A stretch of 64,000 nt of DNA from Lactobacillus gasseri ATCC 33323 = JCM 1131 (GTDB lineage: Bacteria > Bacillota > Bacilli > Lactobacillales > Lactobacillaceae). Position numbers and translations under genes: made by a program. This document shows, one piece after another, positions 56,233-64,000 of the stretch. Location of the stretch: assembly GCF_000014425.1 (NCBI RefSeq), contig NC_008530.1, positions 1,488,001 to 1,552,000 of the forward strand. The letters run 5' to 3'. Positions within the stretch are counted from its first letter, which is position 1. Every line of letters starts with the position of its first letter. The notes under the pieces are model-generated. The model had not been told where the DNA came from. It saw only the letters and a program-made list of their open reading frames with translations, and did no database searches.

Positions 56233-58452
56233 TCTCAATTTATTGACACACTCTTTCATTTCTTTAATATCCAAAATACTTTGCGCAAATTCTTTTCTTA
56301 CTAATTCATCTGGTAAATACTCATCATATTTATCAAAAACAGGAACTTCTTTCGGATAAACTAATTCCAATGGATCGAAGTCTTTATTTGCTTCTTCTTT
56401 CAGAATTTCTAAAAATTCATCCTTACCTACATCCATCGCAAATTGCATAAAATATGGTCGACTAGAATTAAAACCTCTTAAGCCAAGGCGTTTAGCACAT
56501 TTTATCTTAATTAATCTTTCTAATGCTAAAAACGCATAAGTACCAGTCCAAGGAAAAAGACACCACATTTTTCCACCAAGATTAATTAAATTACTCTCTA
56601 GCATCCTTGAAGTTTGTGCTGTATCCCGCACTTCTTTTAAACGCGCTACAGCATGCTTCATTAAGTATGGATATTGCGTTTTTTCGCCTAAGATTTTCCT
56701 CATTCTCTGTAAAATCTTAGGTTGAATGTCTCCTGCTACATCCCCGAAATAAGCTGGAATTCGTCCTTTAACAGGATAGCAATAAACTTGATGTCGTTTT
56801 CGATCTACATCCTCTACTACCCAAACACGGCCAGCAATTGCAATCTTATCTCCAACTGGAGGTGGCTTAACAATTGTTCCCAATTCTTCAGAATCAGATT
56901 TAACAGAATATTCTTCATTTTCTTGGAAAACAGCATAAAACTTAAAATTGTTTATTACTCGCTCTCCAGTTAATCCAATAATCAAACCACCATTTTCGGT
57001 TTGTTGAATATGATCTTCTTTGATCAAATAACGTAATAGAACTCGATAATCATTTTGACTAACGTTATGGAAATAATGGAGCGTTAATACTCGAGATGCC
57101 AGTTCAGCTGGAGTCATTTCCCCGCTTGATGCTAAAGTTGACATAGTTTGATGATACAGCAAACTATATGGTAGTCTGTTGGGTTCTGGCGGTTCCACCC
57201 ATTTTTCTTCTAAATATAGCTGAACTAAAGCAATTCCTTGGAGTAATGACCAAGGGATAATTTCCGGCAGCATCGCACGAGACTCAGGATGGGACTCCCG
57301 CATCACAAACCACATTTCTGCTGGATTTCCCCTGCGTCCAGTTCTACCCATCCTTTGTAAAAAACCAGAGACTGTAAAAGGAGCATCAACTTGAAAGGCA
57401 CGCTCTAATTTTCCAATATCAATACCTAATTCAAGCGTTGCGGTTGCACAAGTTGTCATTAATGAATCTTCGTTTTTCATTTCAGCTTCTGCAGTTTGGC
57501 GATATGCAGCTGACAAATTACCATGATGAATTAAAAAACGGTCTGGCTCATGATTTATTTCACAATACTGTCTTAAAATTTGACATACTGCTTCGCATTC
57601 TTCTCGACTATTAGTAAAAACCAAACATTTCTTTCCACGCGTATGTTCAAAAATATAAGCCATCGATGGATCAGCCATTTGAGGTGCCTGATCACTTTTC
57701 TCATCTAAAACTGGCTGAGCTGGGTCAAAGCCACTACTATCAGCTTGTGGTCCATTATCATAAAAATGCTCCATCGATAATCGCCAAACTTGACCCCCAC
57801 TTTCTGTCTTAGGAACCGTAGTTCTACGTTTCGACCCTGCTCCTAAAAATCTAGCAGCAGATTCAGTATCACCAATCGTTGCAGAAAGTCCGATTCGCCT
57901 TGGATCAACTCCAGCCATTTTCGATAATCTCTCAATCAAACAAAAAGTTTGTCCTCCTCGATCTGATCGTAAAAAAGAATGAAGTTCGTCAATGACTACA
58001 TATCTTAAATCATGAAACAAATTAGGAATATCCATATGCTTGTTAATCATCAACGATTCTAAAGATTCTGGAGTGATTTGTAGAATTCCCGATGGATGCT
58101 TAAGCAGTTTCCTTTTTTGGGTTTGAGCTACTTCACCATGCCAACGCCAAATTGGGATATCAACATCTTGGCAAAGATCCGTTAATCGTTCATATTGGTC
58201 ATTTATTAGTGCCTTTAGTGGTGAAATATACAGAACACCAACAGAGCTGGAAGGATTTTCATATAGATCCGTCAAAATTGGAAAAAAAGCCGCTTCAGTC
58301 TTACCAGACGCTGTCGAAGCAGCTAGCAAGACATTATCTTGACTATTAAAAATAGTTTCTGCTGCCCCAACTTGAATTGATCGTAAATTTTTCCAATTAT
58401 GTTCATAAATATAGTCCTGAATAAAAGGAGCAAAACGTGTAAAAATATCCAT
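56230..58452 (-). CDS. sngC: Shango-type defence helicase (Lhr-like DEAD/DEAH), SngC
   Basis: A 740-residue superfamily 2 helicase of the Lhr-like group. Motif I ASTASGKTEAAF is at about 45-56, motif II VVIDELHSF at 152-160, motif III LSAT at 189-192, and the second RecA domain contains KCLVFTNSREECEAV and motif VI QRMGRTGRRGNP. A winged-helix and Lhr-core-like region follows (about 400-740). It starts 8 bases after the ATPase gene and is the last gene of a three-gene operon with a TerB-type protein first. That set matches Shango, an anti-phage system in which all three proteins are required. BREX type 2 also has a related BrxHI helicase, but no other BREX gene is present. Confidence 0.85.
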   Translation of the reverse strand: MDIFTRFAPFIQDYIYEHNWKNLRSIQVGAAETIFNSQDNVLLAASTASGKTEAAFFPILTDLYENPSSSVGVLYISPLKALINDQYERLTDLCQDVDIPIWRWHGEVAQTQKRKLLKHPSGILQITPESLESLMINKHMDIPNLFHDLRYVVIDELHSFLRSDRGGQTFCLIERLSKMAGVDPRRIGLSATIGDTESAARFLGAGSKRRTTVPKTESGGQVWRLSMEHFYDNGPQADSSGFDPAQPVLDEKSDQAPQMADPSMAYIFEHTRGKKCLVFTNSREECEAVCQILRQYCEINHEPDRFLIHHGNLSAAYRQTAEAEMKNEDSLMTTCATATLELGIDIGKLERAFQVDAPFTVSGFLQRMGRTGRRGNPAEMWFVMRESHPESRAMLPEIIPWSLLQGIALVQLYLEEKWVEPPEPNRLPYSLLYHQTMSTLASSGEMTPAELASRVLTLHYFHNVSQNDYRVLLRYLIKEDHIQQTENGGLIIGLTGERVINNFKFYAVFQENEEYSVKSDSEELGTIVKPPPVGDKIAIAGRVWVVEDVDRKRHQVYCYPVKGRIPAYFGDVAGDIQPKILQRMRKILGEKTQYPYLMKHAVARLKEVRDTAQTSRMLESNLINLGGKMWCLFPWTGTYAFLALERLIKIKCAKRLGLRGFNSSRPYFMQFAMDVGKDEFLEILKEEANKDFDPLELVYPKEVPVFDKYDEYLPDELVRKEFAQSILDIKEMKECVNKLR

Positions 58453-58460
58453 TTTTTCAC

Positions 58461-59795
58461 TTAAATTCTAAACTCAGCAAAATTATCAGACTTTTCATCA
58501 GAAACAGCCTCTGACTCAGTATAAGAAAACTTATCAGAATTAAGTAGCTGCTCAATATTAGTCTTAGGATTTTGCCAAACAATATCTAATAATTCAATAA
58601 AATCACGAATAATCTCACGTGGCGTAATATTGGAAGAAGCACCCACACGTGAATATTCAATTTTAATAAATTTTTCTAAGTCATCCTCTGTAATTGTTCT
58701 TTCATATCCATATAAATGAGCGTGCATGTCTGCCAATTTTTCAGCTAAAACTAGCATTTCTTCAGGAGTAAGAGGATCAAGTTTGATAACAGGAGCATAC
58801 ATGTCCCTATTACCAGCTTCTGAAAATTTTCCGCTAGCAAGACGTGAACGTAAAGCCTCGTAAGAATATACGCCTCGTCTCTTGTCTTCAACAGCTTGAG
58901 GCGTACCACACATAATAATTCCCAAATACTTTGATTTTCCTTGTAAAGCATCATTATACATTGTTAGTATCTTTTCATAATTGTACTGCCGGCTGATACT
59001 ATTCGGAATTTTATAAATATTAACTAATTCATCAATCATAATCATTAAACCAGCATATCCAGCCTGTCTAAAGAATGAAGCAAATAACTTAAGGTACTCA
59101 TACCAATCATCATCCGAGATTACAATATCTACCCCTAGCTCTTTTTTAGCTTGAGTCTTATTTTCATATTCTCCCCTAAACCATTTAATAACTTTAGCTT
59201 TAGTTTCTTCATCATTATTAATATAGGCTTGATAATACATTTTGAGCAATTTAGCAAAATCAAAACCATGCACTAATTCAGAAAGACTAGAAATTACCGC
59301 ATAGATCTTTTTATTAACTGCTTCTTCAAAAGCTGGGTCATCTGCATTTAAATTAGTGTCTGTGGCAACTTGCATTTGAACTGAATTAATCCAGCGATCA
59401 AGAATTAAAGTTAAGGCTCCACCTTCTGGTCTAGTCTTAGTAGAAAGATTTTGAATCAACTCACGATAGGTAGCTAATCCTTGTCCTTTTCCACCTTGCA
59501 GACGTCTTTCAGGTGATAAATCTCCATCAACTACGACAAAATTCTTATCCATTACATAATTTCTAATTGTTTGAAGCAAAAAACTTTTTCCAGACCCATA
59601 TCGACCAACAATAAACCTAAAAGATGCGCCACCATTTTCAATTAACTCTACATCATGCAGCAAAGCTTCAATCTCAGCTTTTCTTCCAACCGTAATATAG
59701 GGTAAGCCAATTCTTGGAACTACTCCTCCTTTTAAAGAATTTAATATAGTTTGAGCTATTCTCTTAGGTACTTTTCTTTTTTTATTAATAGCCAT
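58461..59795 (-). CDS. sngB: Shango-type P-loop ATPase (BREX DUF2791-like), SngB
   Basis: A 444-residue ATPase of the BrxC/BrxD-type (DUF2791) family. Walker A is GRYGSGKS at residues 64-71 and Walker B MIMIDE at 251-256, followed by a LVNIYK stretch; the N-terminal IGLPYITVGRKAEIEALLHD block is typical. A likely Arg finger region is EALRSRLASGKF near 310. It is separated by 4 bases from sngA and 8 from sngC, so translation is probably coupled. In Shango the ATPase works with the helicase; the molecular target has not been settled. Confidence 0.88.
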   Translation of the reverse strand: MAINKKRKVPKRIAQTILNSLKGGVVPRIGLPYITVGRKAEIEALLHDVELIENGGASFRFIVGRYGSGKSFLLQTIRNYVMDKNFVVVDGDLSPERRLQGGKGQGLATYRELIQNLSTKTRPEGGALTLILDRWINSVQMQVATDTNLNADDPAFEEAVNKKIYAVISSLSELVHGFDFAKLLKMYYQAYINNDEETKAKVIKWFRGEYENKTQAKKELGVDIVISDDDWYEYLKLFASFFRQAGYAGLMIMIDELVNIYKIPNSISRQYNYEKILTMYNDALQGKSKYLGIIMCGTPQAVEDKRRGVYSYEALRSRLASGKFSEAGNRDMYAPVIKLDPLTPEEMLVLAEKLADMHAHLYGYERTITEDDLEKFIKIEYSRVGASSNITPREIIRDFIELLDIVWQNPKTNIEQLLNSDKFSYTESEAVSDEKSDNFAEFRI

Positions 59796-59799
59796 CTTT

Positions 59800-61698
59800 C
59801 TAATTTTTTCCTTTCAAAAACATGTCTTCTATATCTTCTTGATAGTCTTCAATTATTGCTGGTACATCATTGACAAATTCGATTACATTATCACCGATTT
59901 CATCAAAAAGTCTTTCATTTATATTGTCGATCACAACTGCTGTCATTAGATGCTTTTCTTTAAGATATTGAGCAGGATTTTCACCTTTTAAGAGCATCTT
60001 GATAGTATGCAATTCTTCTCGACTTAGACCATAATCTTCAAAATCCTCGTCCCTATCTTTTTCAGTAATTTCTTCAAGTTGCTTTTCTTCCTTTTCAGCT
60101 CGTAATTCTTCCTCAGTTAATAAACTATCCCTTGTACCAGCGGCATCCTCTCTGATGGTAGACAAATGCGCTAAATTAATTTCAATCTTTGGTTGTTTTA
60201 ATTTATATTCTTCAATTTTGTACTTCTTAATTCCATCTTTTATAGCCTGAAGATAATGCTTTTCAATTTTTCTAGGCTTTAAGTTTCGCCCTAAATTAAA
60301 GTTTTTCCTAACTTCACGATCAACTTCGTGCAGTAAATTTCCAACAATACTTTTTTGACCTGCTAATCCCCAATAAGACTCACAATACCACGAAGCTTTT
60401 TCTTTATCATAAAAATACTTTCTAATTTGATCAATTTCAAAATTAACTGTCTTAGGTATTAATTTATGGTTGAACACAGCAGCGGAAAATAACTGCACCG
60501 TCATCTGATTTTTATAAGTAATATAATTAGTCAAAAAATCAAAACCATCTTGACGTAAATCTAAGATTTGCTGCCAAACTAAAACTAATAAATGTTCAAA
60601 TTTTTCTGGATTCTTTTTATATAAAGGACAGTTTTCAATTTTATAATTAGATAAATTTATTAAGCTTTCTGCAACTTCATGATCAGAAAATTGATTTGGA
60701 TACAACAAATGCTCATATTTTTTATCCTTCTCCTGCTCTTTCTGAAAAAATTCATTTCTTTTTTCATTAATATTATAAAAAATAATATAGTCGCGAATCC
60801 ATCTATCAAGATATGCTGCCATTTCTTTGGAAAAAATTTGAGCATAATTTTTATTAAAATTGATTAACTTATCTAACCCGTCTTGAACATTCTCTACGCC
60901 TATTCCATTTAATAACTCATATAAATAAATATAAGCATATGAATTAGATACCTTCTCATAAATATTATTCCTAACCTTAGTGCGCCAAGCAAAATAAGTC
61001 CGTGCTTGTCCAACAGTTAATTCATGGTAAGTCGGATAATAACGCAAAAATGACTGCTTCTTTTGATAATTATCTTCATAAGTAGCCATTAATTTACCTT
61101 GCAAATAAAAATTCTGTTCTTTGCGGACCGAACCTGCCAAATCATAACGATATGACTTAATCATTTTTTGAATTTGTTCGGGAACAGATGCTGTGTTTTC
61201 AAAATTTAAATCAGTTTTTGCTTCATTAGAATCAGCTTTTTGCTTAGGATTATTATTGTCATTAGCTTTTTTCCAATTATTAAAATTTATTTTTTGTTCA
61301 TGATAAACATCTTGTTGATTCGCTTTATCCGTATTCGCATCAGGTATATAGATTAATTTTTCAGGATTAGGTACCTTATTTGACATGAGCACTACTTTGA
61401 AAGCATACTCTAAAGATTGTTTTATCTTTTGTTCGCTTAAAAGCAAACTAACTTCTACCCACTTGTTATCTCTTATCAAAGAAGCAGCTGAGAACCCCGG
61501 TAAATCTCTAATGGTCGTTGCGAAATCGCCACAATTGATATTTAATTTCTTATTTTTAGGATCTAAATCTAAAAGAGCAAACCAATTTTTAGTAATCGGT
61601 GAACTAAAAGCAACTAAATTAGAATTATCATTAAGTTCACTAATACTATTCTTTCCAAAGTGTCTAATAGCATAGCTCAAGAGTTCATCAATATTCAT
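59800..61698 (-). CDS. sngA: Shango-type TerB-domain protein, SngA, with YjbR-like N-terminus
   Basis: 632 residues. Residues about 1-107 resemble the YjbR/MmcQ fold: WFALLDLDPKNKKLNINCGDF, then LPGFSAASLIRDNKWVEVSL. A low-complexity Asn/Lys linker follows (about 120-168). The TerB N-terminal domain is at about 170-315 (ELTVGQARTYFAWRTKVRNN, YLYELLNGIGVEN, DRWIRDY). A charged Glu/Lys segment near 530-555 leads to the TerB C-terminal domain (about 555-632: VVIDNINERLFDEIGDNVIEF and an EDYQ-type end). It is the first gene of the operon. Annotation as tellurite resistance would be misleading; the TerB-ATPase-helicase set indicates phage defence. Domain edges are judged by eye. Confidence 0.85.
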   Translation of the reverse strand: MNIDELLSYAIRHFGKNSISELNDNSNLVAFSSPITKNWFALLDLDPKNKKLNINCGDFATTIRDLPGFSAASLIRDNKWVEVSLLLSEQKIKQSLEYAFKVVLMSNKVPNPEKLIYIPDANTDKANQQDVYHEQKINFNNWKKANDNNNPKQKADSNEAKTDLNFENTASVPEQIQKMIKSYRYDLAGSVRKEQNFYLQGKLMATYEDNYQKKQSFLRYYPTYHELTVGQARTYFAWRTKVRNNIYEKVSNSYAYIYLYELLNGIGVENVQDGLDKLINFNKNYAQIFSKEMAAYLDRWIRDYIIFYNINEKRNEFFQKEQEKDKKYEHLLYPNQFSDHEVAESLINLSNYKIENCPLYKKNPEKFEHLLVLVWQQILDLRQDGFDFLTNYITYKNQMTVQLFSAAVFNHKLIPKTVNFEIDQIRKYFYDKEKASWYCESYWGLAGQKSIVGNLLHEVDREVRKNFNLGRNLKPRKIEKHYLQAIKDGIKKYKIEEYKLKQPKIEINLAHLSTIREDAAGTRDSLLTEEELRAEKEEKQLEEITEKDRDEDFEDYGLSREELHTIKMLLKGENPAQYLKEKHLMTAVVIDNINERLFDEIGDNVIEFVNDVPAIIEDYQEDIEDMFLKGKN

Positions 61699-61762
61699 GG
61701 CCTCAGCTCCTTTCGAACGTATATTCTACTATATTTTACTTGGTCGATCCATAAACTTGCAG

Positions 61763-61803
61763 CAAAAAAGGCACCGAAATCATTCAATTTCAGTGCCAAG
61801 AAA
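61763..61803 (-). terminator. Terminator of the carboxymuconolactone decarboxylase gene
   Basis: GGCACTGAAAT pairs with ATTTCGGTGCC (one G-T pair) and six T follow on the minus strand. It insulates the Shango operon promoter region (61699-61762) from read-through. Confidence 0.85.
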
Positions 61804-61807
61804 GAAA

Positions 61808-62514
61808 TTATTTTACTTGATTAATAACATTAATTGCATTTAGGCTACGTGGATAGCCAATAAATGGTACATTAGCTAAAACTATTTTTGTTAAAAACTG
61901 TTGATCATTTCCTAAGCCAACATTTGTCTTAGCATGAGCTAATAATTGTGGTTCACAAACGCCCTGAACAGCTAAGTAACAGAACGTAATCATTTCGCGT
62001 TCTTTGTCACTAAGACCTTTTCTCGTGTAATAATCACCGAAACAATTATCCACTAACCACTTATTAATAGTCCCCTTTTTAGCAAAGTCTTTCATTTGAG
62101 GACCAAACAATCTCATCTGAGTTTCCTCGCCTTTTTCAAGCCTATCCTCCATCATTGTTGTAGCTTGTTTTGGCAAAGGTAACTTTTCTCCGCGAGCAAG
62201 CAAAATAGTATTAGTTACTTTAAAAAATGGCATTACACGCCCTAAGCCTAAATAATCAACTGCTTGATAAACAACCTCTTTTACTTCAACTGGACTTACA
62301 CCATTATCTAAAGCTACAGGTAACATCAAACGATATTCTTCTAAGCCCTGCATCCCTAATAAATAAGCTAAATTAGAAATTAATTTTGTTTTATTTGATA
62401 AATCTACATCATCTTGAACTTCTTCGAAAGTAAAATGACTAATTCGCTCCCATGCTTCTGGATCATTTTCTTTTAAAACTTTTTCATGAATATTTTTTTA
62501 TCTTCTCTAAACAT
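61808..62514 (-). pseudogene. Carboxymuconolactone decarboxylase-family gene with frameshift
   Basis: The frame ending at 61808 is open upstream to a TAA near 62502 and encodes two CMD/AhpD-like segments (LAYLLGMQGLEEYRLMLP near the start, EREMITFCYLAVQGVCE later). A plausible start, ATG at 62512-62514 with AGAGG upstream, lies in another frame and reads MFREDKKIF. Adding one A to the seven-A run (62493-62499 on the minus strand) joins the two into a protein of about 235 residues. So the gene is either inactivated or switched by slippage. The usual CxxC of AhpD is not present; only one Cys is in the second domain. Confidence 0.7.
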
Positions 62515-62806
62515 TAACTCACGCCTCTTTCTTATGTTTTCTATTATAAAGAGAGCCAGATAGATTGAAAATTACTTTCTTTCTATGTAGAAATATGCTA
62601 TCAAAGTATAGAATAAAAAATAACAAATATAGTAACGTTCAAAATAATATACTAAACTAATTGCTATTAATTTTATGTTGATATTAGGTATTTCAAACAT
62701 ATACGCTTATTCAATAAAATAACATCTTATTCTTGAAGTCACAGTAGTTAGCTTTTATATTAAAGATGATTAAGTTAATAGATTTGATTTTATGAGGTAC
62801 ACTGCT

Positions 62807-63232
62807 ATGACAGATTATGCAAAAAGAGAACTTAAAGCATTAGATAGAATTGCTAAAAAGATTTCAGATGCAGAAAGTCACTTAACAAAGATTGAAGATA
62901 GTATTGATGATAAAAAACATCGCACCGCTCAACACGAAACAATTAAGGATATTAAATCAATTCTTAGGCACGCAAGAAAAGTCGATAAAGATGAAGATAA
63001 GATGGAACAATTCAAAGGTGAAGGTCCTAAAGATTCAACCAAAAATCACTACGTCTACGAACAAGAAGAAGAACCTGTTATCAACGACTTAAAGAAAGAT
63101 TTCAATGAATTAGATGATAAGCTTGCTAAGTTAAACGACTTTAATGGCGGAGATATTGATGCCTTTAGAACTGAACACCACTATCTTGAAAAGGCTCAAG
63201 ACATCTTAAAAAAGGCTGGTAAATTAAACTAA
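62807..63232 (+). CDS. Small charged helical protein, unknown function
   Basis: About 141 residues, rich in Lys, Asp and Glu, almost entirely helical and likely coiled coil, with no membrane segment or signal peptide. I do not recognise a family. ATG at 62807 is preferred over 62792 because ATGAGG lies 9 bases before it. The codons are well adapted, and a clear terminator follows, so it is a real, probably well-expressed gene. The upstream 62515-62806 is AT-rich with no identifiable gene. Confidence 0.7.
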   Translation: MTDYAKRELKALDRIAKKISDAESHLTKIEDSIDDKKHRTAQHETIKDIKSILRHARKVDKDEDKMEQFKGEGPKDSTKNHYVYEQEEEPVINDLKKDFNELDDKLAKLNDFNGGDIDAFRTEHHYLEKAQDILKKAGKLN

Positions 63233-63270
63233 TTAAGTTCTAAACGGTAATCTATTAATTTACATACACA

Positions 63271-63307
63271 TCAAAAAAGGAGAGGCAAAATTGCTTCTCC
63301 TTTTTAT
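63271..63307 (+). terminator. Terminator of the small helical protein gene
   Basis: AAAAAGGAGAGGCAA pairs with TTGCTTCTCCTTTTT (one G-T pair) and continues in T residues. Confidence 0.85.
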
Positions 63308-63355
63308 ATGCGAATTCATATTGACATTTAAATGAGATATTGGAATAGAGATAAA

Positions 63356-64000
63356 CTAGGCTTCAATACCCTTTCCCTTATAAGTTTCTTTCATTAAGTC
63401 TTTAATTTCACTAATCAACAAAGCGGAAGGATTAGTTACGACATTTTGATCTCCATAAGCCTCAACAGCCATAGCGTCAACTTTATTATTGAAATCAGCT
63501 TCGCTAACTCCATTAGCTTTAAGACTAAGGTTCAGTCCTACACCGTGACCTAATTCGACAATTTTCTTAATTAAGGAATCCACTAACTCTTGATCAGTGT
63601 TACCCTTTAAGCCTAAGCTACGAGCAATTGCAGCATAATCCTTATCAGCTCTAAAAGTTGAATAGTGTGGACGCATAGCAAGTTTTCTTGGTTTCTTAGA
63701 ATTAAATCTAATTACGTATGGCATAGCGATTGCATCACTCAAGCCACTTGGAATACCAAATTCAGATGATTCAGTATGAGCAATTGCATGTCCTACTCCT
63801 AAGAAGGCATTAGCATATGCCATTCCAGCTAAAGTAGCTGCATTATGCATTCTACTTCTTGCACTTTGATCACCATTATATGATTTTTCCAAGTTTTCAA
63901 AAATCAACTTAATAGCTTCCATTGACCAGCCACGAGTAAAGTCAGTAGCCATTGTAGAAACATAACTTTCTACTGCGTGAGCCAATGCTTCAAAACCAGA
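63356..64000 (-). CDS. adhE: Iron-dependent alcohol dehydrogenase, C-terminal part (probably adhE), partial
   Basis: The C-terminal 215 residues of a group III (Fe) alcohol dehydrogenase; the frame stays open to the window edge, so the N-terminal part lies beyond 64000. Visible features are SGFEALAHAVESYVS (metal-ligand His), HNAATLAGMAYANAFLGVGHAIAHTE (two further His ligands) and the ending NPSALLISEIKDLMKETY. These match the ADH domain of bifunctional AdhE better than short Fe-ADHs, but the aldehyde dehydrogenase half is not in view. AdhE converts acetyl-CoA to ethanol. Confidence 0.82.
   Translation of the reverse strand, partial: SGFEALAHAVESYVSTMATDFTRGWSMEAIKLIFENLEKSYNGDQSARSRMHNAATLAGMAYANAFLGVGHAIAHTESSEFGIPSGLSDAIAMPYVIRFNSKKPRKLAMRPHYSTFRADKDYAAIARSLGLKGNTDQELVDSLIKKIVELGHGVGLNLSLKANGVSEADFNNKVDAMAVEAYGDQNVVTNPSALLISEIKDLMKETYKGKGIEA

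Noticed and set aside
56230-59795. BREX type 2 remnant
   Set aside because: The ATPase and helicase resemble BrxD and BrxHI, but there is no pglX methylase, pglZ, brxA or brxB, and the genes fit a complete three-gene Shango set.
59800-61698. Tellurite resistance function for the TerB-domain protein
   Set aside because: TerB domains occur in many defence proteins; no other ter genes are present and the ATPase-helicase context points to Shango.

Overview
The window looks like a stretch of chromosome from a low-GC Lactobacillus of the johnsonii/gasseri group. This rests on the AT-rich sequence, a B12-dependent class II ribonucleotide reductase with its own cobalamin uptake genes, group II ECF vitamin transporters, the conserved order pcrA-ligA-camS-gatC-gatA-gatB-dagK, and two adjacent aggregation-promoting-factor (apf) genes. 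All identifications come from reading the sequence and recalling families; no database search was run.

Layout. 1-5.9 kb: a T-box leader (apparent Tyr specifier) controls an NhaC-type transporter, followed by a SAM-hydrolase gene joined to a complete ECF transporter (S component, fused double ATPase, EcfT). 5.9-10.6 kb: a Bax-inhibitor-1 membrane protein, then an operon of rtpR, a DUF4430 lipoprotein, a CbrT-like S component and a PduO-type adenosyltransferase behind three NrdR-like boxes spaced exactly 31 bp apart. 10.6-12.3 kb: a decayed IS3-family element. 12.3-24.5 kb, minus strand: HAD phosphatase, a small membrane protein, the pcrA-to-dagK housekeeping cluster, a glucosaminidase, an ECF S component and tRNA-Leu. 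24.5-28.3 kb: SprT-like protein and a small surface-polymer cluster (glycosyltransferase, flippase, CDP-glycerol transferase). 28.5-31 kb: an Rgg-type regulator cut by an in-frame stop, and an ABC exporter. 31-36 kb: a calcium-type P-ATPase behind a riboswitch-like leader, then nadE and pncB. 36-41 kb: surface-polymer genes (GT2, GT4, tagA, tagD). 41-47 kb: GntR regulator with an unusual beta-helix protein, rhodanese, tRNAs, a hydroxyacid dehydrogenase, an RpiR regulator, an rpiA-like pseudogene and a Gfo/Idh oxidoreductase. 47-56 kb: apf paralogues, membrane proteins, a GNAT protein, an Rpn-type nuclease with a changed catalytic residue, tRNA-Thr, redox enzymes and galE.

56.2-61.7 kb holds the most striking block: three tightly packed minus-strand genes encoding a TerB-domain protein, a BREX-type (DUF2791-like) P-loop ATPase and an Lhr-like DEAD helicase. 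This architecture matches the recently described Shango anti-phage system. Here SngA appears to carry an additional YjbR/MmcQ-like N-terminal domain. The right end has a frameshifted carboxymuconolactone-decarboxylase gene, a small helical protein and the 3' end of an iron-dependent alcohol dehydrogenase (probably adhE) that runs out of the window.

Connections. The genes for CDP-glycerol supply (tagD), primer synthesis (tagA), polymer transfer (TagF-like) and export are spread over two loci 8 kb apart and imply a glycerol-phosphate-containing wall polymer. The B12 operon couples cofactor acquisition to the enzyme that needs it. Several genes show single-base lesions (rgg, rpiA-like, the CMD gene, the Rpn active site, the transposase), so gene decay is active in this strain.
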